Origin: Mycolicibacterium canariasense
GTDB taxonomy: Bacteria; Actinomycetota; Actinomycetes; Mycobacteriales; Mycobacteriaceae
Assembly: GCF_002101555.1 (NCBI RefSeq)
Contig: NZ_LQOL01000095.1
Span: 1-40,979 of the forward strand
Direction of reading: 5' to 3'
Length of the DNA: 40,979 nucleotides
In this document: positions 31,394 to 39,745 of the stretch, in pieces
How the letters are laid out: each line of letters starts with the position of its first letter
Position numbering within the stretch: the stretch's first letter is position 1
Position numbers and translations under genes: made by a program
The notes under the pieces: model-generated
Database searches by the model: none
What the model saw: the letters and a program-made list of their open reading frames with translations, nothing else
What the model was told of the DNA's origin: nothing

Positions 31394-34142
31394 CCGGGGC
31401 GTCCGGGCTCGCGTCGGCCGACAGCGCGTCGCGAAGCCCGGCCCGTGAGGACACACCCAGTTTGGGGAACGCGCGGTACAGGTGGGCGCCCACGGTCCGG
31501 TGCGACAGGTACAGCCGTTCGCCGATCTGCCGGTTGGTCAGCCCGCTGGCGGCCAGATGGGCGATCTCGAGCTCCTGCGACGTCAGCGTCGTCACCGACG
31601 GCTCCCGTGACGAGCGGTGGCCACCGGCGCGCAATTCCTGCCGGGCACGCGCCAGCCACGGCTTGGCACCTATGGCGGCGAAGCCGTCCCCGGCGACGAG
31701 CAGGTGCCGCTGCGCTCGCTGCGATTCCTTGCGTCTGCGCAGGGCTTCGGCATACGCCAGGCGGATGCGGCAGGCCTCGAACAGCCACCGGTCCGAGGCC
31801 GGGGAGGCCAGTGCTTCCTCGAGCGCGGCGTCGGCGGCCTCATGGTCGAGCACCAGCGCTGCCACCCCACGCTGGATGAGGTCCATTCGCGGTGACAGTG
31901 CTGCGATATCGGTGGCCCGCATGACATCCAGGTGGGCCCGAGCTTCCGCATTGCGACCGGTGCGTAGCGCCGCCTCGACGAGGTCGAACATGACCCAGGT
32001 GCACTGCGGGACATGGACGTTGAGGACGCCGGGGGCGCTGAGCGCAGCGGCGTGGCGGAAGGCGGCGTCGAAGTCGCCGGTGGCCGCCGCGGCGAGCGCA
32101 CGGGGGTGGTGCGCATAGAGAAGGACACTGGTGGCGCCGCGCGGGCGTGCCCAATGGCTCATCTCGTCGGCCAGTGCGAACGCCTCGCCGTCGCGACCCC
32201 GGCCGGCGGCGATCACCGCTCGGTTGTATTGGAAGTACCACGTGAAGAACGTGAAACCGGTTGCGGTGCAGAGCTCTTGCCCTTCGTGGGCGAGTTCCTC
32301 GGCTTCGTCCCAGCGTCCGGTGAGGTAGTCGTCCAGGCACAGGTGCATCAAGGCGCCGATGTGTCTGCGCGGGGAACCACCGTCGCGGCCGTGGCGGACC
32401 ACCCGCCAGTGCGCTTCGCGCGTGTCGGCCAGGCGGTCCAGGAAGACCGATGCCGCGCCGATCCGGACGATCCGCGAGGAGTCGGTCTCACCGGGGAGGG
32501 TGGCGAGGACGCGCTCCAGTTCGGGTGCTGCCGCCGCACCGGTGCGCAGCGGGTCGGCGAAGGTCCTGCTGGCCAGTGCCAGGATCTCCGGTGGTTCGGG
32601 GGTCAGCATCCGCAGTATGCGGAAGAACGACTCCCAATGGGTGGGCGTGCCCGCGTACCAGGAGAGCAGGAGCAGGGTGTGCATCGCCTCGACCAGTGCC
32701 GCGTCGTCGGCCCGGTAGCCGTGGTCGGCGGTCTCGATGGCGTCGAGGAGGAGTCGGTGTGCGGTGTCGACGGCGCCGCCGCCGTTGAGCATCAGGAATG
32801 TCGCGGCGTTCGCCGCGTGCAGCGATCCCGTCGCGTCAGGGCCGGCCCGACGAGCTTGGGTGAGAAGGGTTTCCGGGTCGCCGAGCGTGCTGCCGGACTC
32901 GGCGCCGATGTAGGCGGCCTCGGCCAGTCGGCGGCCTCGCGCCTGGGGTGTGGTGCTGAGATCGGCCGCCCGGACCAGTGCCGACACCGCGCCGCGCGGA
33001 TCCCCGCGGCGCATGGTGCGGCGTGCCACCCGGTCGAGCACCTCGGCCGTCGCGTCGTCGGGGCCGGCCGCTGCCGAGGCCAGATGCCAGGCCTGCCGTT
33101 CCTGGTCGGCGTGCAGTGATCGCGCCAGGGTGAGGTGGGCGTGACGACGGTCCTCGTGGGTGGACATCGCGACGACCGTCGCTCGAATCAGGGGGTGGCG
33201 GAAGGTGATTCGAGCGGCGCCGTCATCGACATGGACGAGCTGCGCGTGCTCGGCCGGGGCGAGATCGGTGAGGCCCGGCTGCTCGCCGGCGACCTGACGC
33301 AACAGGCGGACGTCACCGGTGCCCTCGAACGCCGCCACGAGCAGCAGTCGGCGGGTGGCATCCGGGAGGGCCGCGACGCGGGAGGTGAACAGCGCCTGGA
33401 GGCGATCGGTCAACGGCACGGCGTCGGGCTGGTCGACCGGGGGCGGCATGCAGCTCAGCGGGTCGGGCAGTTCGACCAGGGCGAGCGGGTTTCCCTGGGC
33501 GAGTTCGAGCACCCGTTCCCGGACGCCCGGCGACAGGTGCGGGAAGCGGTCGTCGACGAGGCGTTCGGACGCCTCGCGGTCGAGTGGCTCGACCACTTGC
33601 TCGGCCAGTCCCCGGCGATCGAGTGGACACACAATGCCGGTCCGGCATGACATCACCAGACCGATGGGGTGACCCGCCACCCGCCGCGCGATGAAGCCGA
33701 ACACCATGGCGCTGGCGCCGTCGATCCACTGGATGTCGTCGATGAGCAGCAGCAGCGGTTTGCGTTCCGCGACCGCTAGCAGGAGGGACAGCGCGGCATT
33801 GCAGACGAGCAGCGCATCCGGTTGGGGGCCGGGCCCGAATCCCAGCGCCACCACCAACGCATCGCGCGATCCGGGCGGAAGGCGGTCCACGTCGTCGCGC
33901 AGCGGCAGGAGCAGTTGGTTGAGCCCGGAATAGCCGACGTGGACCTCGAACTCCGAACCTGAGGCGCTCAACACGAGCATGTCTGCCGCCCGAGCCCGGT
34001 CGGCCGCGGCGGCGAGCAGGGCTGTCTTGCCGACGCCGGGCTGGCCGCTGACGAAGCGGGTATCGCCGCCGGTGCGTCGCACGCCCTCGAGGAAACGCTC
34101 GATCCGGTGCAGCTCGACGCCGCGACCGAACAGTTCCGCCAT
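31365..34142 (-). CDS. Large LuxR-type (LAL/MalT-like) ATP-binding regulator
   Basis: Regulator of 925 residues. An N-terminal STAND/AAA ATPase comes first (Walker A GQPGVGKT at 33-40, Walker B LLLLIDDIQWID). A long helical TPR-like region (about 400-840) follows, then a C-terminal LuxR helix-turn-helix (LTSQELEIAHLAASGLTNRQIGERLYLSHRTVGAHLYRAFPKLGV, near 860-905). LAL proteins are ATP-dependent activators that sense a ligand through the central region. The ATG at 34142 gives the family-like start MAELFGRGVEL. A 19-bp palindrome lies 16-34 bp upstream of it and recurs before the hydrolase gene, so self-control and control of the hydrolase-GMC unit are inferred. Confidence 0.9.
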   Translation of the reverse strand: MAELFGRGVELHRIERFLEGVRRTGGDTRFVSGQPGVGKTALLAAAADRARAADMLVLSASGSEFEVHVGYSGLNQLLLPLRDDVDRLPPGSRDALVVALGFGPGPQPDALLVCNAALSLLLAVAERKPLLLLIDDIQWIDGASAMVFGFIARRVAGHPIGLVMSCRTGIVCPLDRRGLAEQVVEPLDREASERLVDDRFPHLSPGVRERVLELAQGNPLALVELPDPLSCMPPPVDQPDAVPLTDRLQALFTSRVAALPDATRRLLLVAAFEGTGDVRLLRQVAGEQPGLTDLAPAEHAQLVHVDDGAARITFRHPLIRATVVAMSTHEDRRHAHLTLARSLHADQERQAWHLASAAAGPDDATAEVLDRVARRTMRRGDPRGAVSALVRAADLSTTPQARGRRLAEAAYIGAESGSTLGDPETLLTQARRAGPDATGSLHAANAATFLMLNGGGAVDTAHRLLLDAIETADHGYRADDAALVEAMHTLLLLSWYAGTPTHWESFFRILRMLTPEPPEILALASRTFADPLRTGAAAAPELERVLATLPGETDSSRIVRIGAASVFLDRLADTREAHWRVVRHGRDGGSPRRHIGALMHLCLDDYLTGRWDEAEELAHEGQELCTATGFTFFTWYFQYNRAVIAAGRGRDGEAFALADEMSHWARPRGATSVLLYAHHPRALAAAATGDFDAAFRHAAALSAPGVLNVHVPQCTWVMFDLVEAALRTGRNAEARAHLDVMRATDIAALSPRMDLIQRGVAALVLDHEAADAALEEALASPASDRWLFEACRIRLAYAEALRRRKESQRAQRHLLVAGDGFAAIGAKPWLARARQELRAGGHRSSREPSVTTLTSQELEIAHLAASGLTNRQIGERLYLSHRTVGAHLYRAFPKLGVSSRAGLRDALSADASPDAPVSRTRPRTR

Positions 34143-34157
34143 GCCCACCCCTCTGCT

Positions 34158-34176
34158 GCGATATATTGCATATCGC
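34158..34176. promoter_or_regulatory. 19-bp palindrome, copy 2 (upstream of LAL gene)
   Basis: Same 19 bases as at 29513-29531, here 16-34 bp before the LAL regulator ATG in the 76-bp gap after the Fic gene. In this position it would overlap the promoter or leader. Confidence 0.65.
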
Positions 34177-34218
34177 CGTGTCGGGATTGTCAAGAGCATG
34201 GGGCGGGAGCTGCCGGGT

Positions 34219-35418
34219 TCAACTGCTTGCCCGCTCGATCCGGTGCCCCAAGTCGTCCAACTCGTCGAGGACAAGGCCCGCTCCCCATACCTGGTCTCGC
34301 TTGCGGTCGGTCAATGGGCGTAGGACGCCGGCTTCGTGCAGGCGTTTGATTGCGGCGAACACGCTGCTGCGAGGTGCGTCGACACGCGATGCGACGTCGT
34401 CGGACGAAACGATGGGAGTCGACGGCAAGAGCCCTAATAGTTTGTCGGTCGCACTGTGACGCCTGATCGGTCCGACCATGTTGCGCCACTCGGCTGGGAT
34501 CCGATCCAAATGCTCTGCCGTAGTGCGTGATTCGGCGGCGGCGGTCCTTGATGCGTTCGCGAATGTGACTATCAGTGGGCGTAGGTCGCCGGCGCGATAG
34601 GCGTCGAGCGCGCCGAAGTAGCGCTCTCGGTTTGCAACGAGTGCTGATGCCAGAGGGACGACCAGGTGTGTGGTTGCCCCCCTCCGTCGAAGGATGACGT
34701 TGATGAGCGCCCGGCCGATGCGGCCGTTGCCGTCGGTGAACGGGTGAATTGATTCGAACTGTGCATGCGCGATGGCGGCCTGGATCAGGGCGGGTATGTC
34801 AGTTCGGTTCGCGAACTGCATCAGGTCGTCCATGTACGCCTGCACCGTGTCCGGTGGCGGCGGAACGTACAGCGCATTTCGCGGCGAGTAGTCGCTTCCG
34901 CCGATCCAGTTCTGGACCGTCCTGATGTGACCGGCGTGCCGCCCCTCTGTTGGGTCATCTCGCATCAGCGCCTGATGTGCGCGCAGGACGGCGGACATCT
35001 GGATGGGGGTGTTTCGGTCGACGCTCTCGATCATGTCGTTCAGGGCCGTGGTCGCCGCCACCATCGAGACCGCACTCGAATTGCCTCGTCCGCCGTGGAG
35101 TGCGCGCGCGTAGTCGTCCACGCTCGCTTCGATGCGCTCGATCTTCGAAGACGCCACCGATTCTGTTCGAAGTAGGAGAGTGCCGAGCGCCGCGAGGTGA
35201 GTTCCGTGCGTGCTGTCGAGTCGAGAGATCTCGCTCATGGCAGCTTCGAGCTCGACAGCGATATCAGCAGTGATATCGGGATCGATTGTGGCGATGTAAG
35301 GGGGAAGCGACACGGTGACGGAACGAAGTGTCCTGTCTTCGCGCGTGCCGCCTCTCTGGGTCTGTGCCCAGGGGCGTTCCTCTGCGCTGTGGCGCGGCCA
35401 CGCACCGTTGGGTCGCAT
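34219..35418 (-). CDS. Fic-domain protein with C-terminal winged helix
   Basis: Fic enzyme of 399 residues, expected to transfer AMP (or another nucleotide part) to a protein hydroxyl. The catalytic motif is H225-PFTDGNGRIGR. The N-terminal helix has S90-S-K-I-E94-R95 where class II Fic proteins carry the inhibitory S/T-xxx-E-G/N motif: the clamp glutamate is present, the last position is Arg. The C-terminus (about 325-390) is a winged helix (SSDDVASRVDAPRSSVFAAIKRLHEAGVLRPL), so it may bind its own promoter. The ATG at 35418 has GGAG at good spacing and lies 10 bp from a large palindrome. No antitoxin gene is visible beside it. Confidence 0.9.
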   Translation of the reverse strand: MRPNGAWPRHSAEERPWAQTQRGGTREDRTLRSVTVSLPPYIATIDPDITADIAVELEAAMSEISRLDSTHGTHLAALGTLLLRTESVASSKIERIEASVDDYARALHGGRGNSSAVSMVAATTALNDMIESVDRNTPIQMSAVLRAHQALMRDDPTEGRHAGHIRTVQNWIGGSDYSPRNALYVPPPPDTVQAYMDDLMQFANRTDIPALIQAAIAHAQFESIHPFTDGNGRIGRALINVILRRRGATTHLVVPLASALVANRERYFGALDAYRAGDLRPLIVTFANASRTAAAESRTTAEHLDRIPAEWRNMVGPIRRHSATDKLLGLLPSTPIVSSDDVASRVDAPRSSVFAAIKRLHEAGVLRPLTDRKRDQVWGAGLVLDELDDLGHRIERASS

Positions 35419-35428
35419 CGACGTCTCC

Positions 35429-35480
35429 TAACTCGGACTAACGATAGCGTTAGTCCGAGTTATTGCGCTAAGTCGGACTT
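35429..35480. promoter_or_regulatory. Operator array before the Fic gene
   Basis: Perfect 15-bp arms (35429-35443 and 35448-35462, motif TAACTCGGACTAACG) around ATAG, plus a third related copy TAAGTCGGACTT at 35469-35480 that matches 10 of 12 positions and is itself palindromic. It covers the predicted promoter and touches the ribosome binding site. Self-binding by the winged helix of the Fic protein is the simplest hypothesis. Confidence 0.6.
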
Positions 35481-35660
35481 TGACCCGCGTTGGTCCGGGG
35501 TGTCGAGCGGCTAACCATCGGCGCAGGCGCTTTAGCCGCCGGAGGCAACGTTCGCATGGGACACCCGCGTGGCGAGATCTGCAGGACTCGGCTGGACCCC
35601 TTAATGACTACCAAAACCGATGGTGAACCGTTCGAACAGCTACTGGCGGCTGTGAAAAAT

Positions 35661-35707
35661 GGAGCCGATGACGGGAATCGAACCCGCGTATTCAGCTTGG
35701 GAAGCTG
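35661..35707 (-). other. attachment site: 3' half of tRNA-Gly(CCC)
   Basis: On the minus strand these 47 bases read as the anticodon arm (CAGC-TTCCCAA-GCTG, anticodon CCC), T-arm (CGGGTTCGATTCCCG) and 3' acceptor strand of a glycine tRNA. The matching 5' acceptor strand, D-arm and rest are absent on the right. A lone 3' half is the hallmark of the displaced end of an element integrated into a tRNA gene. tRNA-Gly is a known target of mycobacteriophage L5-type integrases. Flanking DNA at 35481-35660 and 35708-35841 shows no gene that I can support. Confidence 0.8.
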
Positions 35708-35841
35708 CTTCGGCGTATCTCGAGTCGTTCGCTAGCATCCGCAACCCTCCGGAACTCGGCCTATGTATGCAGCTAGGCGGCTGTTTGTAGCCGATATCCG
35801 GAGACTTCCGGCGGGCTGCGACTTAGCTCTGTAGACCCTTG

Positions 35842-35923
35842 GTGACGGTCAAACCGCGGTCACCCGCGGCAAACGTCCGCGGACGTCTCCGCCCTGGCAG
35901 CATCCGACAGGAGTCTAAGGGAC
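35842..35923 (+). pseudogene. Possible N-terminal remnant of the integrase
   Basis: A GTG-started frame (MTVKPRSPAANVRGRLRPGSIRQESKG) runs up to the left end of the IS. The phrase RGRLRPGSIRQESKG resembles the GSIRxRSxGSW start of actinobacterial tyrosine recombinases. It lies between the attachment site and the IS, on the same strand as the C-terminal integrase remnant. The match is short, so this is tentative. Confidence 0.3.
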
Positions 35924-35949
35924 GGGTCTGCTCCGGGTTTAGTTGACTC
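35924..35949. repeat. Left terminal inverted repeat of the IS
   Basis: Begins GGGTCTGCTCC and ends GTTGACTC. Pairs with 37165-37190 at 23 of 26 positions (differences at positions 9, 12 and 18). Confidence 0.75.
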
Positions 35950-35963
35950 GTGGGGTGTGAATT

Positions 35964-36830
35964 TCAGGCCGCGGTTGCGACTGGTGTGTGGAGCAGTTCG
36001 AACTCTATCGGGGTGAGCCTGCCGAGGGCGCGTTGCCGGCGGCTTCGGTGGTAGGTCCGCTCGATCCAGGACACGATCGCCAGCCGGAGTTCAGCTCGGG
36101 TGGTCCAGCGTCGCCGGTCGAGCACGTTGCGTTGCAGCAGGGCGAAGAACGACTCCATGGCGGCGTTGTCTCCACAGGCGCCGACACGTCCCATCGATCC
36201 GTGTAACCCGTTGTGCGACAGTGCGTGGACGAACTTCCGCGACCGAAATTGACTGCCCCTGTCGGTGTGAACGATCGTCGCGGCCGGTGAGCGCAGTGCC
36301 ACGGCGTTCTCCAGGGCCGTCACCGCGAGGGTGGACTTCATGCGTGCGTCGATCGAGTAGCCCACAATCCGGTTGGAGTACACGTCCTTGATGGCGCACA
36401 GGTAGAGCTTGCCTTCGTCGGTGCGATGCTCGGTGATGTCGGCCAGCCAGACCTTGTTGGTGGCGGGGGCGCTGAACTGACGCGCCACGAGGTCGTCATG
36501 GACCGGTGGTCCGGATCGGCGGTTCAGTCCGCGCTTCTTGGCGAAGATCGACCAGATCCGCTCCTGGGAGCACAGCCGTGCGACCCGGTTCTCGCCGGCG
36601 GTGATCCCGCGTCCGGGCAATTCATCAGCGATGAACCGGTACCCGAAGGCAGGGTCATCGGCGTGGATGTCGCGGGCGGCGTTGATCAGGTGTGCGTCGT
36701 CCCAATCCCGCTGCGAAACGGGCGCTTTGCGCCATTTGTAGAACGCCTGGGTGGTGAATCCCAGGACCCGGCAGGTCACCGTGACGGGGATCCTGTCGGC
36801 GGCAAGGTCAAGGACCAGCGGGTAGGTCAT
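35964..36830 (-). CDS. IS3-family transposase OrfB (DDE integrase core)
   Basis: Catalytic subunit of 288 residues. An N-terminal HTH_21-like part (RDIHADDPAFGYRFIADELPGRGITAGENRVARLC) is followed by the rve core with the acidic triad in VWLADITEHRT (D), IVHTDRGSQFRS (D) and GDNAAMESFFALLQ (E). Full length, so it may still be active. Its ATG overlaps the orfA stop (ATGA); a fused OrfAB product by -1 frameshifting is usual in this family, but only AAAATGA, not a strong slippery run, is seen here. Confidence 0.93.
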   Translation of the reverse strand: MTYPLVLDLAADRIPVTVTCRVLGFTTQAFYKWRKAPVSQRDWDDAHLINAARDIHADDPAFGYRFIADELPGRGITAGENRVARLCSQERIWSIFAKKRGLNRRSGPPVHDDLVARQFSAPATNKVWLADITEHRTDEGKLYLCAIKDVYSNRIVGYSIDARMKSTLAVTALENAVALRSPAATIVHTDRGSQFRSRKFVHALSHNGLHGSMGRVGACGDNAAMESFFALLQRNVLDRRRWTTRAELRLAIVSWIERTYHRSRRQRALGRLTPIEFELLHTPVATAA

Positions 36831-37123
36831 TTTGGGTTGGCGTCCCGCGACAGGTAGCCGACCGCGCGGCGCATCACCTCGGCCTCTTGCTCGAGAAGTT
36901 TGATCCGTTTGTGCGCTTCGCGCAGCTGTGCGGCCATGTCGTCAGCATCGGATGCTGAGGCGGGCTGGCCGCGGCCATCTTCACGGTCAGCGATCTTGAG
37001 CCAGCGGTGCAGGCAGGCCTCCGAGATCCCGAAGTCTTTCGCGATCTGGCGCAACGGCGCCTCGCCCTTGCGGGCCACGGCGATGACATCAGCTCGGAAC
37101 TCGGCAGGAAACGGTGTCGGCAC
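36827..37123 (-). CDS. IS3-family transposase OrfA (helix-turn-helix)
   Basis: DNA-binding subunit of 98 residues (HTH_Tnp_1 type). The helix-turn-helix lies at about 10-45 (FRADVIAVARKGEAPLRQIAKDFGISEACLHRWLKIAD), followed by a leucine-zipper-like coiled coil (LREAHKRIKLLEQEAEVMRRAVGYL). Ends in an ATGA overlap with orfB. ATG at 37123. Confidence 0.92.
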   Translation of the reverse strand: MPTPFPAEFRADVIAVARKGEAPLRQIAKDFGISEACLHRWLKIADREDGRGQPASASDADDMAAQLREAHKRIKLLEQEAEVMRRAVGYLSRDANPK

Positions 37124-37164
37124 GAGATTGATCCTTCCAGCAAGGACGAATCCTCACAGGTCAG

Positions 37165-37190
37165 GAGTCAACCAAACCGGGGGCAGACCC
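37165..37190. repeat. Right terminal inverted repeat of the IS
   Basis: Ends GGGGGCAGACCC; reverse complement pairs with 35924-35949 at 23 of 26 positions. Confidence 0.75.
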
Positions 37191-37510
37191 AGACCAATTC
37201 GACACCAAACGTTCTACAAAGCCGTTTTTGGCCCGCGGTCCGACGCGCCAATCGCCTTTGCGACGGCGATCCGGTGCAGCCGCCCCTGTTGAAGTTCCAC
37301 GCGCTGCGCCATACGTACGCCAGCTTATGCGTCGCGGCGGGAATTTCGCCGCTCCATCTGAGTCGGTTCATGGGCCACGCGAAGGTCACGACCACTCTGT
37401 CCATCTACACCCATCGGTTCGATGACGATCACGCGGCGACGATGTCTGCGCTTGAGGCTATGAGCCGTCCAGTCGATACGCCGAATGTCGTGCCCATGCG
37501 TCGTCGTTAG
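37191..37510 (+). pseudogene. C-terminal remnant of a tyrosine integrase
   Basis: From the IS edge the DNA reads RPIRHQTFYKAVF in one frame, then WPAVRRANRLC and LKFHALRHTYASLCVAAGISPLHLSRFMGHAKVTTTLSIYTHRF in another. These carry the catalytic box HALRH, the late H of GHAKVTTT and the nucleophile Y of SIYTHRF, as in mycobacterial phage and prophage integrases. The frames join at a run of five Ts near 37215-37219; a sixth T would restore GTT-TTT-TGG and one frame. The N-terminal two thirds are missing. The gene is dead by truncation and frameshift. Confidence 0.8.
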
Positions 37511-37549
37511 CCTCCGGGGCCGGACCCCTGAGCGCTAGGGTCGTGCAAT

Positions 37550-39745
37550 GTGACTGCGACCAAGGTCTCGGAGACGCCTGATCAGGTGCTAGAGCGCTTT
37601 CGACTGCCGGATTCCTCCGTGTTCATGGTAGGGATGTTCGACAAGGGCATCACGGTCCTGAGCCAGCAGGTGCGTGCACTCAACTTGGCCTGGGCGCTAG
37701 TCGAGTCCGGCGAAGTGCCCCTCGACCGGGCACCCGGTTCCGATCGTGATGGCCCTGACCCGTCGCGCAAGCACATTGCGGTCGTGGGAGGGGGTTTCGC
37801 TGGCCTGACCTTCGCGGCGGGCCTACTGAAGAAACGGGTCAACGCCAACATCACCGTATTCGAGCGGCGAGACACCGTACTGCCGCTGCAGCACGGTAGC
37901 GACTCGAGGTGGCTCCACCCGCACATCTACGACTGGCCCAGCCGGGGCAGTGAGGCCTACAGTGCCGCGCTACCGGTGCTCAACTGGACAGCCAGCAGGG
38001 CGTCCGACGTTGTCGTACAGGTCCTCAAGGAGTGGGCCCAGGTCGCCAGCACCGAACAACCGGCCCCAGAAAGCACCACCTCAGACCCGCCGTCAATCAG
38101 GGTCTTTTGCAATACCCGCCACATCCAGGTCGCGAATGCCGGCAGCACGCCGGCGATGACGGTCGAGTGGATCGGCGAGGAGCGTAAAGGAAGTGAACCG
38201 GCCGTCCCCGCCGCCGACCGGCCCACCGCTGTCGGAAATTCCGAGTCGTTCGACCTCGTCGTCCTGGCGGTTGGCTTCGGCCTGGAGTCAGGGGCGCGTG
38301 TGTTCTATTGGCGCAACGAGACGCTGGCACAACCGCACCTCGGACAGGCCCGCAGCACGTATATAGTCTCGGGCTCGGGTGACGGAGCGATGATCGACAT
38401 GTTCAGGCTGCGGATCTCGCACTTCCGCCAAGACCGCATCCTCGCCGAACTCTTCTCCGACCACGAAGAGCTGCTCAAACGCTTACGCGCCCTCCATGAC
38501 ACGGCACCGACCGGCGCTGACTTCGAGCAACTGCGCGCAGTCTGGGAGGACCCGTCGCTGGCGACGTCGGCTAGCGATGTCCTGAATCGCCTGCGCGACC
38601 GGCTCAGGCAGGACACCACGGTGCTGCTGCGCGTGCGGAAACCCAGCTTCGCTAGGCTCTTCGTCGACAAGCGCGTCTCATTCCAGAACCGGTTACTCGC
38701 CTACCTCCTGTACCGGTGCGGGGCATTTACCCCTGTTACGGCAGTGAGGGAGGCCGACCTCAGTCGGCTGGCTAGGGAGCATCGCGTACCCGAAGAGCGC
38801 ATCATCATCCGGCACGGCACCGAGACGGAAGCCGGCATGACCGACGTGCTCGAGGTTAGCCTCCGCGAAAAGGTCCGTCAGTGCTTCGAGAACTCCGGCC
38901 GATACCTGCAGGATGACGTCCCGGCTTGGTCGGGCGGCTACTTCGACATGCCCGGCCTCACCGAGGCCGAGGAGGGCACCGGACGCCGAGCGACGAATCA
39001 AGTGAAGGGCACTTGGCGCAAAGAGTATCTGCCCAGCCCCACCGAGGCGATCGCTACCGCCTTTTGCTCTGCGGTTTCCGCCTTTATCGCCAGTGCGACC
39101 GCACCTTCCAGACGGCTCCGGGTCACACTGCACCGCACACTGCTCTCCGGCGACGAAGTCGTCCTCCAGCAATGTTGCGACTACCAAGGGGTCGAAGTGT
39201 CGCCGGAGAGACGAGCGGGTCGCACGTTCCCAAGTCGCAACGGCACCATCGGTGCCGCTTTCTCCTTGGGACGCGTCGTTCGCACCAAACTCGGTGCTAC
39301 AAAGGACGCGCTCGTGGCGGACATGGCGGCTATGAGTCTCGACGAGGCGTCACAGAATATGGCCATCGATGTGGCTTCGGTGGCGGCCATCCCTCTCCTC
39401 GGGCCCACCGATCGACAGTCCGGACACTCCTGGGATGTCATAGCGGTCCTCTATTTTGACAGTTATGACGAGGACGCATTCGTCGACGACGAGATGCTGG
39501 ACGGGGTGATCCGTATGTGCGGCTTCTTCCTTGATTCGCTGCCCACAGTCACTCACACGATCGCTGGGCGAATAGCGAATACCGAATTCTGGGGATCCGC
39601 CAGGTCGCGCGACGACGAGTCGCAGGCCATCGACACGGCGAATTGGCAAGCACTTGAGCAGGCAGCCATGGATGCCCCGCGCACGGACAGCCTCAGGTAC
39701 GTGAACTTCGACTTCTCTGAATTCACCCCAGTGGAGCAGATATGA
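37550..39745 (+). CDS. FAD/Rossmann plus GAF-like multidomain protein, undescribed
   Basis: A 731-residue soluble protein; function unknown to me. Residues 22-52 form a short conserved-looking module (VFMVGMFDKGITVLSQQVRALNLAWALVE). Residues 74-106 are a clear FAD/NAD-binding Rossmann start (HIAVVGGGFAGLTFAAGLL, G80-x-G82-xx-G85, acidic E at the end of the second strand), followed by RWLHPHIYDWP and a closing DLVVLAVGFGLE. After a long middle region, residues about 520-685 look like a GAF-type sensor (LRVTLHRTLLSGDEVVLQQCCDYQG ... VASVAAIPLLGP ... WDVIAVLYFDSYDEDAF). GTG start at 37550. Its TGA overlaps the ATG of the DUF3850 gene. A redox or nucleotide sensor in an element-borne operon is inference. 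Confidence 0.75.
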   Translation: MTATKVSETPDQVLERFRLPDSSVFMVGMFDKGITVLSQQVRALNLAWALVESGEVPLDRAPGSDRDGPDPSRKHIAVVGGGFAGLTFAAGLLKKRVNANITVFERRDTVLPLQHGSDSRWLHPHIYDWPSRGSEAYSAALPVLNWTASRASDVVVQVLKEWAQVASTEQPAPESTTSDPPSIRVFCNTRHIQVANAGSTPAMTVEWIGEERKGSEPAVPAADRPTAVGNSESFDLVVLAVGFGLESGARVFYWRNETLAQPHLGQARSTYIVSGSGDGAMIDMFRLRISHFRQDRILAELFSDHEELLKRLRALHDTAPTGADFEQLRAVWEDPSLATSASDVLNRLRDRLRQDTTVLLRVRKPSFARLFVDKRVSFQNRLLAYLLYRCGAFTPVTAVREADLSRLAREHRVPEERIIIRHGTETEAGMTDVLEVSLREKVRQCFENSGRYLQDDVPAWSGGYFDMPGLTEAEEGTGRRATNQVKGTWRKEYLPSPTEAIATAFCSAVSAFIASATAPSRRLRVTLHRTLLSGDEVVLQQCCDYQGVEVSPERRAGRTFPSRNGTIGAAFSLGRVVRTKLGATKDALVADMAAMSLDEASQNMAIDVASVAAIPLLGPTDRQSGHSWDVIAVLYFDSYDEDAFVDDEMLDGVIRMCGFFLDSLPTVTHTIAGRIANTEFWGSARSRDDESQAIDTANWQALEQAAMDAPRTDSLRYVNFDFSEFTPVEQI

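Larger units (their letters stand above)
35924..37190 (-). mobile_element. IS3-family insertion sequence
   Basis: A 1,267-bp element with two overlapping transposase frames on the minus strand and imperfect terminal inverted repeats of 26 bp (23 matching) at 35924-35949 and 37165-37190, outer bases GGGTCTGC. No direct repeat of 3-5 bp is visible outside the ends. Both sides fit parts of one integrase gene with a large missing middle, so insertion was probably followed by an adjacent deletion. Confidence 0.85.

Noticed and set aside
35490..35735. Plus-strand frame ending with GADDGNRTRVFSLGS
   Set aside because: This phrase is the well-known false translation of the reverse strand of a tRNA; here it marks the tRNA-Gly fragment.
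35661..35760. Complete tRNA-Gly gene
   Set aside because: Only the anticodon arm, T-arm and 3' acceptor strand are present; the expected 5' acceptor GCCGATG and D-arm are absent on the right.
35918..37194. Target-site duplication of the IS3 element
   Set aside because: The 3-5 bases outside the inverted repeats (GGAC left, AGAC right) do not match as an adjacent direct repeat.
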